In this document: piece by piece, positions 1-9,336 of the stretch
Layout of the letters: the number at the start of each line of letters is the position of its first letter
Position numbering within the stretch: position 1 is the first letter of the stretch
Assembly: GCF_001605885.1 (NCBI RefSeq)
Contig: NZ_LRPE01000039.1
Coordinates: forward strand, 186,001-250,000
DNA from: Acinetobacter lactucae
GTDB taxonomy: Bacteria; Pseudomonadota; Gammaproteobacteria; Pseudomonadales; Moraxellaceae
DNA length: 64,000 nucleotides
Direction: 5' to 3'
Translations under genes and position numbers: made by a program
Notes under the pieces: generated by a model
What the model saw: only the letters and a program-made list of their open reading frames with translations
What the model was told of the DNA's origin: nothing
The model's database searches: none

Positions 1-80
1 AGCGCCACTAATACGGTGTATACCACAACTTTTTTCACCACTTTATTTTCGGTGGTTTCAATTTCATCACTGCTTTTCAT
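1..80 (-). CDS. ftsL: Cell division protein FtsL, N-terminal fragment
   Basis: Only the first 26 or so codons are inside the window. They encode a short charged N terminus (MKSSDEIETTENKVVKK) followed by the start of a hydrophobic segment (VVVYTVLVAL), as in FtsL, a small single-pass bitopic divisome protein. The identification rests mainly on position: in Gammaproteobacteria ftsL directly follows rsmH. The start codon shares one base with the rsmH stop (TAATG), so the two are probably translationally coupled. The gene runs off the left edge. Confidence 0.8.
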   Translation of the reverse strand, partial: MKSSDEIETTENKVVKKVVVYTVLVA

Positions 81-1003
81 TACGCGCCTTTTTGTTCCAA
101 GCGTTCAGCAACCCGAAGCCATGCACTACGTGAACGTGGGTTCGCTTTTACTTCTTCTTCACTCGCACGAACCCGTGAAATTTTCTTTAACCTTCTTGTA
201 TCTACCTGTTGCTGTGGCATTCCCCAGCCGAAATCTTCTGCCAAAGTCGATTCTTTTTGAATAAATTGTTTGATCAAGCGATCTTCAAGAGAATGAAAGC
301 TAATCACAGACAAACGTCCTTTTGGTTTTAATAAGTCTACAGCTTGCGGTAAAAATACTTCAATATCATCTAGTTCTTTATTAATTGCAATACGAATTGC
401 CTGAAATGTACGTGTTGCCGGATGCTTATGTTTTTCCCATTTTGGATGAGCTGTTTTAACAAGTTCTGCCAACTGGGCTGTCGTATCGAGTTTTCCAGCC
501 TGTTTAATGGCTTTCGCAATACGTCGACTATAACGCTCTTCGCCATATTGATAAATAATATTTGCTAATTGTTCTTCTTCAATTTCAAGTAACCACTCAG
601 CTGCAGTTAACCCCTTGGAATTATCCATTCGCATGTCTAGCGGGCCATCCTGCATAAAACTGAAACCACGTTCAGCTTGGTCGAGTTGAGGAGATGACAC
701 TCCTAAATCAGCCATAATGCCATCAACACTCATCACACCAATTTCCTGCATTTTTTCTTTAATATCAGCAAAACTGGCATGAATAATGGTAAATCTCGGA
801 TCTTCTTGCGCCAAAGCAGCCGCAACTTCCAAAGCTTGAGGGTCTTTATCAAATGCATATACTCGTGCATTTTCATCAAGTTTCGAGAGCAATAAACGTG
901 TATGCCCACCTCGTCCGAAGGTTGCATCGATATACACCCCTGTTGTGCGATCTGCCAATAAGCTCTCAACGGTCTCAAAAAGTAAGACAGAAATATGCGA
1001 CAT
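80..1003 (-). CDS. rsmH: 16S rRNA m4C1402 methyltransferase RsmH (MraW)
   Basis: S-adenosylmethionine-dependent enzyme that methylates N4 of C1402 in 16S rRNA, tuning the ribosomal P site. The 307-residue length is normal for the family. Visible motifs are the SAM-binding DATFGRGGHT near residue 27, the MADLGVSSPQLD stretch near residue 97 and the SFHSLEDR signature in the C-terminal third. It is the first gene seen of the division and cell-wall cluster, read leftwards into ftsL. No mraZ gene lies immediately upstream; the next gene in that direction is an unrelated sulfate-binding protein with its own terminator, so rsmH must have a promoter within about 1004-1138. Confidence 0.97.
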   Translation of the reverse strand: MSHISVLLFETVESLLADRTTGVYIDATFGRGGHTRLLLSKLDENARVYAFDKDPQALEVAAALAQEDPRFTIIHASFADIKEKMQEIGVMSVDGIMADLGVSSPQLDQAERGFSFMQDGPLDMRMDNSKGLTAAEWLLEIEEEQLANIIYQYGEERYSRRIAKAIKQAGKLDTTAQLAELVKTAHPKWEKHKHPATRTFQAIRIAINKELDDIEVFLPQAVDLLKPKGRLSVISFHSLEDRLIKQFIQKESTLAEDFGWGMPQQQVDTRRLKKISRVRASEEEVKANPRSRSAWLRVAERLEQKGA

Positions 1004-1138
1004 AGGTGTTAAATCATTGCGTAAAAATGTAACTGCACATTATCACCTTGTTTATGACCAACGCCAAACGGCTTTTTGTAGGAAAATATTAATTTTTCAT
1101 AGATAAAACCGTTTTGTTAGCATTTTTTAAGCAAAAAA

Positions 1139-1176
1139 AGAAAGCAAGCTCACTTTTTTAAGTTTGCTTGCTTTCT
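1139..1176 (-). terminator. Rho-independent terminator of the sulfate-binding protein gene
   Basis: Eleven-base perfect arms (AGAAAGCAAGC and GCTTGCTTTCT), extended by a further ACTT/AAGT pairing, are followed on the minus strand by a run of seven T. It lies directly downstream of the gene at 1235-2236. Confidence 0.9.
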
Positions 1177-1234
1177 CTATGAATATTTAGCTTTTAAATT
1201 TTCTATTTCGTCTACTATTTTTAAAATATTTTAT

Positions 1235-2236
1235 TTACTGCTTGCCACCATAAATTTGATCAAAAATAGCGCCATTGGCAAAGTGAGTTTTCTGAGCTTT
1301 AGCCCAGCCACCGAACACATCATTAATGGTAAATAATTTAATTTTTGGGAATTGCGCTGCATATTTCGACGCCACTTGAGCATTACGCGGTCGGAAATAA
1401 TGCTTAGCAGCCAATTCTTGGCCTAAAGGTGAATATAAAAAGTTCAAATAGCCTTTTGCTAGTGTTCTGTTCCCATCTTTATCTACGGTTTTATCTACAA
1501 TCGCGACAGATGGTTCTGCCAAAATTGAAATTGATGGGTAAACAATTTCAAATTTATCTTTATCAAGTCCTTTCGTCGCCAACAAAGCTTCATTTTCCCA
1601 AGACAACAAAACATCACCAATGCCACGTTCGGCAAATGTCGTAAGTGAACCACGCGCTCCCGAATCTAGAACTTTTACATTGTGATAAAGCTTTTTCACT
1701 AACTCTCGAGCTTTAGCATCATTTCCACCCGGCTGTTTTAAAGCATATCCCCACGCAGAGAGATAAATCCAACGCGGTGCTCCACCTGTTTTAGGGTTAG
1801 GGGTGATAATTTCCACACCCGGTTTTGTTAAATCATTCCAGTCGCGTATATTTTCTGGGTTACCTTTTCGTACTAGAAATACGACCGTTGAAGTATACGG
1901 GGCAGAATTATTCGGAAATTCTTTTTGCCAATTTGGCTGAATAAAACCAGCTTTCACAATCTCATCAATATCATTTGCTAGCGCTAACGTTACTACATCA
2001 GCTTCAAGTCCAGTGGCTACTGCGCGAGCCTGTTTACCAGATCCACCATGTGACTGTTTAAATTCAACATCTTGCCCTGTCCGCTGTTTCCAAAACTTAC
2101 CAAATGCTTGGTTATATTCTTGATAAAACTCTCGAGTTGGGTCATAAGAGACATTTAAAAAAGAGGTAGCTGCTTGAGCCGCTGTTACCGCCATTCCCAT
2201 ATACAAAGCGACTGCTATTATTGATATTTTTTTCAT
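1235..2236 (-). CDS. sbp: Sulfate ABC transporter substrate-binding protein
   Basis: Periplasmic binding protein that captures sulfate (or thiosulfate) for a CysTWA-type importer. It has a cleavable signal peptide ([22 protein letters not shown]), then the mature start [17 protein letters not shown] typical of Sbp/CysP. The family signature [10 protein letters not shown], which contributes to anion binding, is near residue 147. At 333 residues it is full length. No permease or ATPase gene lies next to it, so it is a single-gene unit here, ending in the strong hairpin at 1139-1176. Sbp and CysP cannot be told apart with certainty by eye. Confidence 0.92.
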   Translation of the reverse strand: MKKISIIAVALYMGMAVTAAQAATSFLNVSYDPTREFYQEYNQAFGKFWKQRTGQDVEFKQSHGGSGKQARAVATGLEADVVTLALANDIDEIVKAGFIQPNWQKEFPNNSAPYTSTVVFLVRKGNPENIRDWNDLTKPGVEIITPNPKTGGAPRWIYLSAWGYALKQPGGNDAKARELVKKLYHNVKVLDSGARGSLTTFAERGIGDVLLSWENEALLATKGLDKDKFEIVYPSISILAEPSVAIVDKTVDKDGNRTLAKGYLNFLYSPLGQELAAKHYFRPRNAQVASKYAAQFPKIKLFTINDVFGGWAKAQKTHFANGAIFDQIYGGKQ

Positions 2237-2635
2237 TTACAAAATCCATCATTCGTTTTAGTTTTACTATATTTTTAATTTTATTTTTTACAATCAATTA
2301 CTTATATTTATATCTTTTTTACTAATCTTTTTTAGATATATAGCTTAGAATGTCTAAGTTATTTCATTTTTGAAAAATTTTGTAATTATTCTTATAAATT
2401 ATTTAGGACCTTCACTTTATCTACACATTAATTTGTTAAATAATGAAGCGTAAAGGATACATATGGTTTACATTTGAGTCGACCAGATTAAAATATAGGT
2501 AAATTTTGTAAAAAGTGTGACATAGTTCAACTTTTTTATTAAGATTTATGTTTAAATCGTAGCATTACCGTAATTTTACATTTTGTTAAATTCATAAAAT
2601 AGATGAAATGTAATAAACAGAGGGGATGATTAACA
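2237..2635. other. AT-rich intergenic region between divergent genes
   Basis: About 400 bp without a credible reading frame. It must carry the divergent promoters of the sulfate-binding gene (left) and the small secreted protein (right). A good ribosome-binding site (GAGGGGATG) lies just before 2636. I see no clear operator or RNA gene. Confidence 0.6.
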
Positions 2636-2935
2636 ATGAAAACTCATTATGGAAAAGCGTTAAGCTTAAGTTTGGTGCTGGGTTTGGCATCACAGTTCTC
2701 TGCAGCAGCTGTACTTAAAGAGATTCCAAACAAAACAGGTTCAGATAAGCAAACTTCGCTTATTGAAAAAGCTTTAGATCAGCAGAAACGTAACCCTATT
2801 GTGTTACCTTCTACAAATGATGAGCTTAAAGTTCTAAATACGATTCGCGTTACACCAACTCAAAATTTTCTTGCTGCACAACACGAACGTTTTTCACGTT
2901 TCGTTCAGGCAATCTTCCAGCCGCATGCTTCTTAA
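2636..2935 (+). CDS. Small secreted protein of unknown function
   Basis: A 99-residue protein with a typical signal peptide (MKTHYGKALSLSLVLGLASQFSAAA), so it is probably periplasmic. The mature part is about 74 residues, polar, with no Cys and no motif I recognise. It is preceded by a strong ribosome-binding site and followed at once by a strong terminator, so it is a single-gene unit. The clean gene structure supports it being real. Function unknown. Confidence 0.75.
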   Translation: MKTHYGKALSLSLVLGLASQFSAAAVLKEIPNKTGSDKQTSLIEKALDQQKRNPIVLPSTNDELKVLNTIRVTPTQNFLAAQHERFSRFVQAIFQPHAS

Positions 2936-2967
2936 AATCTGAAACATCCCCTCTTCGTTTCAGTTTT

Positions 2968-3012
2968 AGCCCAGACTGACGTTAAATAAAACGTCAGAAT
3001 ACTGGGCTTTTT
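2968..3012 (+). terminator. Rho-independent terminator, two-part stem
   Basis: Outer arms AGCCCAG/CTGGGCT and inner arms CTGACGTT/AACGTCAG form a long stem ending in a T run. It closes the small secreted-protein gene and separates it from gltX. Confidence 0.9.
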
Positions 3013-3051
3013 CGTTATAATAGTTTCAATTTTTATTCTGACCCTTTATCT

Positions 3052-4560
3052 ATGAAAGTTCGTACTCGTATTGCACCTTCCCCTACTGGTTTTCCTCATG
3101 TCGGCACAGCCTACATTGCTTTATTTAACATGTGTTTTGCGAAACAACATGGCGGAGAATTTATTTTAAGGATTGAAGATACAGACCAACTTCGTTCTAC
3201 ACCAGAGTCTGAAAAAATGATTTTGGATTCATTACGTTGGTTAGGTTTGAATTGGTCTGAAGGTCCAGATGTAGGCGGTCCGCACGCACCATATCGCCAA
3301 TCTGAACGTATGGGAATTTATAAGCAATACGCATTAGAACTTGTTGAAAAAGGTCATGCTTTTTACTGTTTTGCAACAGCAGAAGAACTTGATCAAATGC
3401 GTGCTGAACAACAAGCACGTGGCGAAACACCAAAATATGATGGCCGCGGTTTAAAACTTTCTCAAGAAGAAGTAACTCGCCGTCTTGAAGCGGGTGAACC
3501 TCATGTCATTCGTATGAAAGTACCTGAAGAAGGTGTTTGTAAATTTAATGACTTGCTACGTGGTGAAGTTGAAATTCCTTGGGCACAAGTCGATATGCAA
3601 GTCCTTCTTAAAACAGATGGCTTACCAACTTATCATTTAGCTAACGTTGTTGATGACCATTTAATGGAAATCACTCATGTATTGCGTGGTGAAGAATGGC
3701 TTCCATCTGCACCGAAGCATCAGTTGCTTTACCAATATTTTGGTTGGGAAATGCCAACACTTTGCCACATGCCATTGCTACGCAACCCAGATAAATCAAA
3801 ACTATCTAAACGTAAAAACCCGACATCGATTAATTACTACCGCGACATTGGTGTATTACCAGAAGCCTTGTTAAATTATTTAGGCCGCATGGGTTGGTCA
3901 ATGCCAGATGAAAGAGAAGTTTTCACATTACAAGATATGATGGATAACTTTGACATTCAACGTGTATCATTAGGTGGACCAATTTTTGATGTTGAAAAAT
4001 TGAACTGGCTTAATGGTCAATGGATCAAAGGGTTAACTCCAGGTCAATTATTAGACCGTTTATTAACTTGGAAGAGTGATCGCAGCACTTTAGAAGATAT
4101 TGCTGCCGCTATTCAACCACGTATTAATCTACTTTCAGAAGCTGTGAATTGGGCTGGTTTCTATTTTAATCATATGCCACAAATTACTGCTGAAATGTTT
4201 GAAAGTAAGAAATTGACTCAAGAGCAAGTTCGTCAAAGTTTACAATTTGCAATTTGGCGTCTTGAAGGTCAGTTTACTTGGAATAATGACACCGTTAGTC
4301 AAACCCTAATGGATCTTGCGAATCAGATGGGCATTAAATTACGTGATTTTATGCCAGCGTTCTTTATCGCAATTGCAGGTTCAACGAGCTCAACACCAGT
4401 GATGCAGTCAATGGTTACACTTGGGCCTGACTTAACTTTCGCTCGCTTACGTCATGCCCTAGAAATTGTGGGTGGGCCAAGCAAGAAAGAAGTTAAAAAT
4501 TGGGAAAAACTCAATGAGAGCTTAAAATTGCCGAAAAATGATGCAACTAGCGAAGTTTAA
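3052..4560 (+). CDS. gltX: Glutamyl-tRNA synthetase
   Basis: Class I aminoacyl-tRNA synthetase charging tRNA-Glu. The HIGH-type motif appears as [12 protein letters not shown] near residue 15 and the KMSKS-type loop as KLSKRKNP near residue 244. The length of 502 residues is in the normal range. It is followed by tRNA-Ala and the first of three tRNA-Glu genes, the very tRNA it charges; synthetase next to substrate tRNA is a natural grouping, but no common transcript can be proven from the sequence. Its start lies about 40 bp after the preceding terminator. Confidence 0.97.
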   Translation: MKVRTRIAPSPTGFPHVGTAYIALFNMCFAKQHGGEFILRIEDTDQLRSTPESEKMILDSLRWLGLNWSEGPDVGGPHAPYRQSERMGIYKQYALELVEKGHAFYCFATAEELDQMRAEQQARGETPKYDGRGLKLSQEEVTRRLEAGEPHVIRMKVPEEGVCKFNDLLRGEVEIPWAQVDMQVLLKTDGLPTYHLANVVDDHLMEITHVLRGEEWLPSAPKHQLLYQYFGWEMPTLCHMPLLRNPDKSKLSKRKNPTSINYYRDIGVLPEALLNYLGRMGWSMPDEREVFTLQDMMDNFDIQRVSLGGPIFDVEKLNWLNGQWIKGLTPGQLLDRLLTWKSDRSTLEDIAAAIQPRINLLSEAVNWAGFYFNHMPQITAEMFESKKLTQEQVRQSLQFAIWRLEGQFTWNNDTVSQTLMDLANQMGIKLRDFMPAFFIAIAGSTSSTPVMQSMVTLGPDLTFARLRHALEIVGGPSKKEVKNWEKLNESLKLPKNDATSEV

Positions 4561-4617
4561 TTCATTTTTTTGTTGACGTGTGAGCGCATTCACCCTAAGA
4601 TTGCGCTCACACAAACT

Positions 4618-4693
4618 GGGGTCATAGCTCAGTTGGTAGAGCGCTACAATGGCATTGTAGAGGTCAGCGGTTCGATCCCGCTTGACTCCACCA
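4618..4693 (+). tRNA. tRNA-Ala (anticodon GGC)
   Basis: Full 76-nt cloverleaf with encoded CCA. The anticodon arm is CTACA-ATGGCAT-TGTAG, giving GGC. The acceptor stem GGGGTCA/TGACTCC contains the G3:U70 wobble pair that marks tRNA-Ala. Confidence 0.97.
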
Positions 4694-4718
4694 CGCTCCT
4701 TTGTGTTTGCCTCATCAA

Positions 4719-4794
4719 GTCCCTATCGTCTAGAGGCCTAGGACATCGCCCTTTCACGGCGGTAACCGGGGTTCGAATCCCCGTAGGGACGCCA
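4719..4794 (+). tRNA. tRNA-Glu (anticodon TTC), copy 1
   Basis: 76-nt cloverleaf with encoded CCA; acceptor GTCCCTA/TAGGGAC, anticodon loop CTTTCAC giving TTC. Identical in sequence to the copies at 7486 and 7592. Confidence 0.97.
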
Positions 4795-4922
4795 TATTCT
4801 GCTTTAATAATTATTAAAAGACTCTATCGTCACCTTACTGTTTATTCTTTATCTCTTTCTAGATTGCACATTTGTCTATTTTATCTAAAATAGCGTCTTT
4901 CTTAATTCTCTCAATGTGTAAT

Positions 4923-6344
4923 ATGCAGCCATCTGACAATCAACTAGATGCTCATCAGCATCAGAACAGTACTGCACCTTTAAAAAGAGCCATGAGTACT
5001 CGCCATCTTGTGATGTTATCACTGGGCGGAGCAATCGGAACTGGTTTATTTTTAGGTTCAGGGGAAGTCATTTCACAAACTGGAGCTATTGGCGCAATTA
5101 TTGCCTATATTCTTGGTGGCGCGATCGCTTATATGGTCATGCTCTGCCTAGGAGAACTCGCTGTACACATGCCTGTTTCAGGTTCTTTTGGTGCCTATGC
5201 CAAAAAATACATTAGCCCAAGTACGGGCTATATGATTTCTTGGATGTACTGGCTCACCTGGACTGCAACACTTGGAACCGAATTCACTGCCGCAGCTCTA
5301 CTCATGCAAGAATGGTTCCCACAGATTTCCATGTGGATTTGGACAATTATTTTTGCAGTTACTATCTTTGGCTTAAATATTAGTTCAACACGTATTTTTG
5401 CTGAGTCTGAGTTCTGGTTAGCCCTCGTTAAGGTTGTTACGGTCATTGCCTTTATTGTGCTCGGCTTATTAGCAATTTTTGGTTTAATTCCATTCCATGG
5501 TACTCAAACTGCTCCGCTATTTAGCAATCTGACAGCTCAAGGCTGGTTCCCTCATGGTTTAATTCCTATTTTTACGACCATGTTAATTGTTAATTTTGCT
5601 TTTTCAGGAACCGAATTAATTGGTGTAGCAGCTGGTGAAACCAAAGATCCGGCTCAAAATGTACCAAAAGCAATTAATGCCGCGATCTGGCGCCTACTTA
5701 TTTTCTTTGTCGGCACCATCATTGTTATTAGTGCCTTACTTCCTTTCCAACTTGCGGGTTTAGGCGGTGACGGTGTAAGTAGCAGTCCTTTTGTTACTGT
5801 ATTTAATTATATTGGCATTCCATATGCGGATGACATTATTAGATTTGTAATTATTACAGCCCTGCTTTCAGCAGCGAATTCTGGCCTATATGCAGCTTCA
5901 CGTATGATGTGGTCACTGTCGGAACAAAAATTACTACCTAGCGTATTTGCTACCCTATCAAAAAGTGGAACACCAATCGTAGCTCTAGTGGTAACTATGT
6001 TCGGTGCAATTCCAGGTTTGTTATCAGAGCAATTTGCACCTGAGACTATTTTTAAGAATTTGCTTGGCGTAGCAGCTTTTACCATGGTTATTGTATGGAT
6101 GAGCATTTGTTTAAGTCAGTTCAATTTCCGCCGCCAATGGTATAAATCAGGCCATACGGTTAAAGATTTACAATATGCTGCTCCTCTATTCCCTATAGTC
6201 CCAATTTTAGGTTTCGTTTTCTGTTTTATTACTTGCTTAAGTATGGCAGCAGACCCTGAAATGCGTGCTGGTTTTGTAGGCTGTCTAATTTTCACAGCTT
6301 TATGTTATGTCAGTTATTTTATTTTTTATCGTAATAAAGAATAA
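4923..6344 (+). CDS. Amino acid permease, APC superfamily (AAT type)
   Basis: Inner-membrane amino acid importer with about twelve hydrophobic segments. The first segment carries the family signature LGGAIGTGLFLGSG, and TM2-3 read GELAVHMPVSGSFGAYA, close to GabP/CycA/ProY-type permeases. The substrate cannot be told from sequence. The open frame reaches back to a TTG at 4872, but the ATG at 4923 (or 4914) gives a normal polar N terminus (MQPSDNQLDAHQHQ) and about 473 residues. It lies between two identical tRNA-Glu genes and ends in its own terminator. Confidence 0.9.
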   Translation: MQPSDNQLDAHQHQNSTAPLKRAMSTRHLVMLSLGGAIGTGLFLGSGEVISQTGAIGAIIAYILGGAIAYMVMLCLGELAVHMPVSGSFGAYAKKYISPSTGYMISWMYWLTWTATLGTEFTAAALLMQEWFPQISMWIWTIIFAVTIFGLNISSTRIFAESEFWLALVKVVTVIAFIVLGLLAIFGLIPFHGTQTAPLFSNLTAQGWFPHGLIPIFTTMLIVNFAFSGTELIGVAAGETKDPAQNVPKAINAAIWRLLIFFVGTIIVISALLPFQLAGLGGDGVSSSPFVTVFNYIGIPYADDIIRFVIITALLSAANSGLYAASRMMWSLSEQKLLPSVFATLSKSGTPIVALVVTMFGAIPGLLSEQFAPETIFKNLLGVAAFTMVIVWMSICLSQFNFRRQWYKSGHTVKDLQYAAPLFPIVPILGFVFCFITCLSMAADPEMRAGFVGCLIFTALCYVSYFIFYRNKE

Positions 6345-6363
6345 ACCAGCCCTTATTCAATTA

Positions 6364-6386
6364 AAGTGTAGCAAAAAGCTACACTT
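6364..6386 (+). terminator. Rho-independent terminator of the permease gene
   Basis: AAGTGTAGC and GCTACACTT arms around a 5-base loop, then a run of T. Confidence 0.9.
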
Positions 6387-6464
6387 TTTTTTGCCTGCAT
6401 ACTGGTTTTAAACAACATACCGTTGTAGATTAAAATTTATATTAAAAACAAAATCTTGTATAGA

Positions 6465-7364
6465 ATGAAAATTATATTTATCCACGGGATGAATCAACAA
6501 AACTACACAGCACATCGCTTGAAACAGCATTGGTTAAAAGTGTTTAAGCTCGGCCTAAAACAAATGCCTTGCAAAATTAATGTCCGTGATCTTCATATCC
6601 ATATGCCATTTTATGGCGATTTAATGACCAAATATCAACTCAGCAATCAATTAGATCTTACAACTTTGTTACCTAAATCATTTTTAAATAATTATTTGCC
6701 AATCCATTTACATGAGAATAATCCTCCAACGAAAGAACATACTCCATTTATACCTTTATTATCACCTTCAACTGACCAAGTTGAAAAAAGCTTTTCAGAA
6801 CGACTGTATCTCACCTCTCAACTCGTAAAAGATCGGGTACTCAAAGAGTTGGTTGTTCTTTTAAATAACTTCCCTAAATTACATGAGAGCTTGATTCAAC
6901 AGTTTCTGATTGAAACTTATATGTACTTATCTAATCCTGAATTTATGCAGGAAGTGAATGAGCGGATTTTAAAGAAAATGCGAGAGGACGAAGATTATAT
7001 TATCGTTGCCCATTCTCTCGGCTCAGTTATTGCCTTTAATCTTTTTTCAAACCCTGCATATCGGTTTTCAGTTAAACGATTTATAACGCTAGCTTCTCCT
7101 TTATCTTTCCGCGTGATTCAGAGCAAGCTTCCGAGTCCAATTTCTAGACCACCATGCATCTACGGCGATTGGTTTAATTTTTACTCTCAGGATGATTTTT
7201 TAACAGCTTTTCCATTATGCGAAGCCCCTTTTAATTTTGATCCTGCCATTATCAATCAGAAAATTTATACTTTTGCCAATCAGCCCCATGAGATTTTAGG
7301 GTATTTACAACACCCGTCAGTTATAAAGACAATTATTGAGCCTTTTCAGAAAAATGAAGGCTAA
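6465..7364 (+). CDS. Alpha/beta hydrolase-like protein
   Basis: A 299-residue protein with an alpha/beta hydrolase layout: an N-terminal strand followed by HGMNQQ (oxyanion-hole region, residues 7-12) and a nucleophile elbow AHSLGS (G-x-S-x-G type, Ser near residue 183). A candidate acid and a late His (QPHEILGYLQHP) are present. It resembles cytosolic esterase or lipase-like proteins, with no signal peptide and no clue to substrate. I chose the ATG at 6465; the frame also has a TTG nine bases earlier. It lies between the permease and the second tRNA-Glu gene. Confidence 0.75.
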   Translation: MKIIFIHGMNQQNYTAHRLKQHWLKVFKLGLKQMPCKINVRDLHIHMPFYGDLMTKYQLSNQLDLTTLLPKSFLNNYLPIHLHENNPPTKEHTPFIPLLSPSTDQVEKSFSERLYLTSQLVKDRVLKELVVLLNNFPKLHESLIQQFLIETYMYLSNPEFMQEVNERILKKMREDEDYIIVAHSLGSVIAFNLFSNPAYRFSVKRFITLASPLSFRVIQSKLPSPISRPPCIYGDWFNFYSQDDFLTAFPLCEAPFNFDPAIINQKIYTFANQPHEILGYLQHPSVIKTIIEPFQKNEG

Positions 7365-7485
7365 ATGTATATATTTTCTACAATTTGAGTTATTTTTAAT
7401 CGCTTAACTGTTTTTTTTAATATTTCTTCAGAAAACTATTTGACACTTTTATTAAATCGACCTAATATACGCCCACCTCTGAAAC

Positions 7486-7561
7486 GTCCCTATCGTCTAG
7501 AGGCCTAGGACATCGCCCTTTCACGGCGGTAACCGGGGTTCGAATCCCCGTAGGGACGCCA
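7486..7561 (+). tRNA. tRNA-Glu (anticodon TTC), copy 2
   Basis: 76 nt, identical to copy 1, with encoded CCA. The 5' flank differs from that of copies 1 and 3. Confidence 0.97.
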
Positions 7562-7591
7562 ATATTTTTTTCAGATGTATGCCTCATATAA

Positions 7592-7667
7592 GTCCCTATC
7601 GTCTAGAGGCCTAGGACATCGCCCTTTCACGGCGGTAACCGGGGTTCGAATCCCCGTAGGGACGCCA
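7592..7667 (+). tRNA. tRNA-Glu (anticodon TTC), copy 3
   Basis: 76 nt, identical to copies 1 and 2. Its 5' flank (GCCTCATATAA) resembles that of copy 1 (GCCTCATCAA), suggesting the two share ancestry beyond the tRNA itself. A terminator follows. Confidence 0.97.
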
Positions 7668-7678
7668 AATTCTAAAAA

Positions 7679-7706
7679 GCCACTGTATAACGCCAGTGGC
7701 TTTTTT
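7679..7706 (+). terminator. Terminator of the tRNA-Glu transcript
   Basis: GCCACTG/CAGTGGC stem with an 8-base loop and a T6 run, directly after tRNA-Glu copy 3. Confidence 0.9.
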
Positions 7707-7724
7707 CTTGCCTAAAAAATAAAA

Positions 7725-7745
7725 AAGCTAATCAATGATTAGCTT
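7725..7745 (-). terminator. Terminator of the leftward gene at 7759
   Basis: Near-perfect inverted repeat AAGCTAATCA/TGATTAGCTT with A runs on the left that read as T on the minus strand. Confidence 0.75.
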
Positions 7746-7758
7746 TTCATATGTTCTA

Positions 7759-8706
7759 TTACCCTGCGATTCCTACTTGTACTTCCAGACGACCAGACTG
7801 TACTCGAAGTCCCCTAATTTCAAACTGATCTACGAGCTGCTGCACAAGCTCGCGACTTTCTCTCAAAATATTCAAGCCTGGTAAAATACTAAAATCAGTC
7901 AGACTTAAAAGCTTTTCAACCATCCATGAGCGGTTATTAATAAAGTCAATAAATCCTGCCTGTTCTAGATCAATAAACCACATGCGGTGGCCATCGCGTT
8001 GGATTCCGGGAATATCGCCAATTAAATGATTAATGAGTGATGGAATAGGCAACATATTTACGACTTCAAAGCCAACTCGACCAATACGACGCACAGCCCA
8101 ATTTGACAAGGTACCGCCATGTCGAATCTGAACATCGAGACTTTCATCCATTTGACGTAGGCGTAAGAATTTTTCCTGCCCAATACGACATTCCAATACC
8201 TTAAAATCCAAACTCAAACGATACATGAAACGATGGTAATGCCCATCGATCTCGACTTGGAAGCTATCATTGCCACATTTGATTTTAATATCATCAATTT
8301 CAGAGCGGTCGATGCGCTTACGGATTTGATTATTTAATAACATTTCGGGCAAGTACAACGTTAAGGTACTTTTTCCTAAAAAAGTTCGCGCCATAATCAA
8401 TGCGACTTGGCGTGCTGTCTCACTGGTTTCAGACACCATATCTCTTACAGTGCCTGCTGCCAGATTTGTCATTCCGACAACTCCACGTCGTGTATGAGTA
8501 GTGACTTGATCGAGCGCGTCCAAAGCAGCATCAGCAACCTCTGCAATATTACGTGTCGTGTCGCTAGCAAACCCAACTGCATCTTGGGCATGTTGCAATG
8601 TCTTATGCAGTAATCGACGAGATAATGACGGTTTAGCGGTATCTGGGGTAGCTAAAACCGATGCTGTCGTTGTAGGCTGCGACTTATTGTCATCTTGTTG
8701 ACCCAA
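7759..8706 (-). CDS. Conserved protein of unknown function
   Basis: A 315-residue protein I do not recognise. The N-terminal 110 residues are Thr/Ala-rich, polar and helical-looking (HKTLQHAQDAVGFASDTTRNIAEVADAAL... in repeated amphipathic stretches). The rest is a mixed domain with strand-like segments, ending in a region that could associate with membranes (LPIPSLINHLIGDIPG). No signal peptide or clear transmembrane helix is visible. It is a single-gene unit, divergent from the zinc-ribbon gene at 8980, with a strong-looking ribosome-binding site (AAAGGAGAGAAGG). Confidence 0.75.
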   Translation of the reverse strand: MGQQDDNKSQPTTTASVLATPDTAKPSLSRRLLHKTLQHAQDAVGFASDTTRNIAEVADAALDALDQVTTHTRRGVVGMTNLAAGTVRDMVSETSETARQVALIMARTFLGKSTLTLYLPEMLLNNQIRKRIDRSEIDDIKIKCGNDSFQVEIDGHYHRFMYRLSLDFKVLECRIGQEKFLRLRQMDESLDVQIRHGGTLSNWAVRRIGRVGFEVVNMLPIPSLINHLIGDIPGIQRDGHRMWFIDLEQAGFIDFINNRSWMVEKLLSLTDFSILPGLNILRESRELVQQLVDQFEIRGLRVQSGRLEVQVGIAG

Positions 8707-8979
8707 GTCCTTCTCTCCTTTTTATATTTATCCCACATCCTATTCGAGTATTTAAGCTCATTTATTGTGCTAATCACACTTCATTTTTCTGTAGATTAGC
8801 ATGCTCTACAACATTATTTTATTTTTTATGTGTACGGATAAATCATCTGTTTTTTATATTTCTTTGTTTATTCATAAGTAATTTTTCTGCTAACTCAACG
8901 CATTTCCTCGATATCTTACAAATTTTTTTCTTTCTGCACATTTCCGTTAGAATAGATTCAAACTAAATGTGGAGTTCCC

Positions 8980-9318
8980 ATGCAATATCGTTGCCCTAAA
9001 TGTCAAAGTGTTAAAATTATGCCTGTGAGCCAAGGCGTTAACAGCGCAAAACCTGTCGTTCCTAAAAGTCTGGTTATCTTGATTCCTGCAATTTTTGTGC
9101 TTTTGCTCTTAGTAGTGATTAGCATTTTTATGTGGATTTTTGGCAATGGTGCAGGTAGTTCTCTTCAAATTGCAACTGTCGTTGCTTTTGTGGTTACTGT
9201 AGGGGCAGGTTTTATGTTCTGGCGTGATTTGCCTGACTTTAAATTGTCTATGCAAGCATTTATGCAGTCACAAAAACACTGGAAATGTCGTGATTGCAAT
9301 AACGAATGGGAAATCTAA
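8980..9318 (+). CDS. Small zinc-ribbon membrane protein
   Basis: 112 residues. A CPKC knuckle at residues 5-8 and a CRDC knuckle near residues 104-107 can together form a four-Cys zinc ribbon, with two hydrophobic segments (about residues 31-52 and 60-75) between them. The two halves of the ribbon would both face the cytoplasm. Function unknown; it is only about 20 bp from the 3' end of the converging czcD gene. A ribosome-binding site (GTGGAG) precedes the ATG. Confidence 0.75.
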   Translation: MQYRCPKCQSVKIMPVSQGVNSAKPVVPKSLVILIPAIFVLLLLVVISIFMWIFGNGAGSSLQIATVVAFVVTVGAGFMFWRDLPDFKLSMQAFMQSQKHWKCRDCNNEWEI

Positions 9319-9336
9319 TGAATTACTCACATCAGC

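Noticed and set aside
4570..4893. Open reading frame across tRNA-Ala and tRNA-Glu
   Set aside because: It overlaps two clear tRNA genes and has no ribosome-binding site or protein-like composition.
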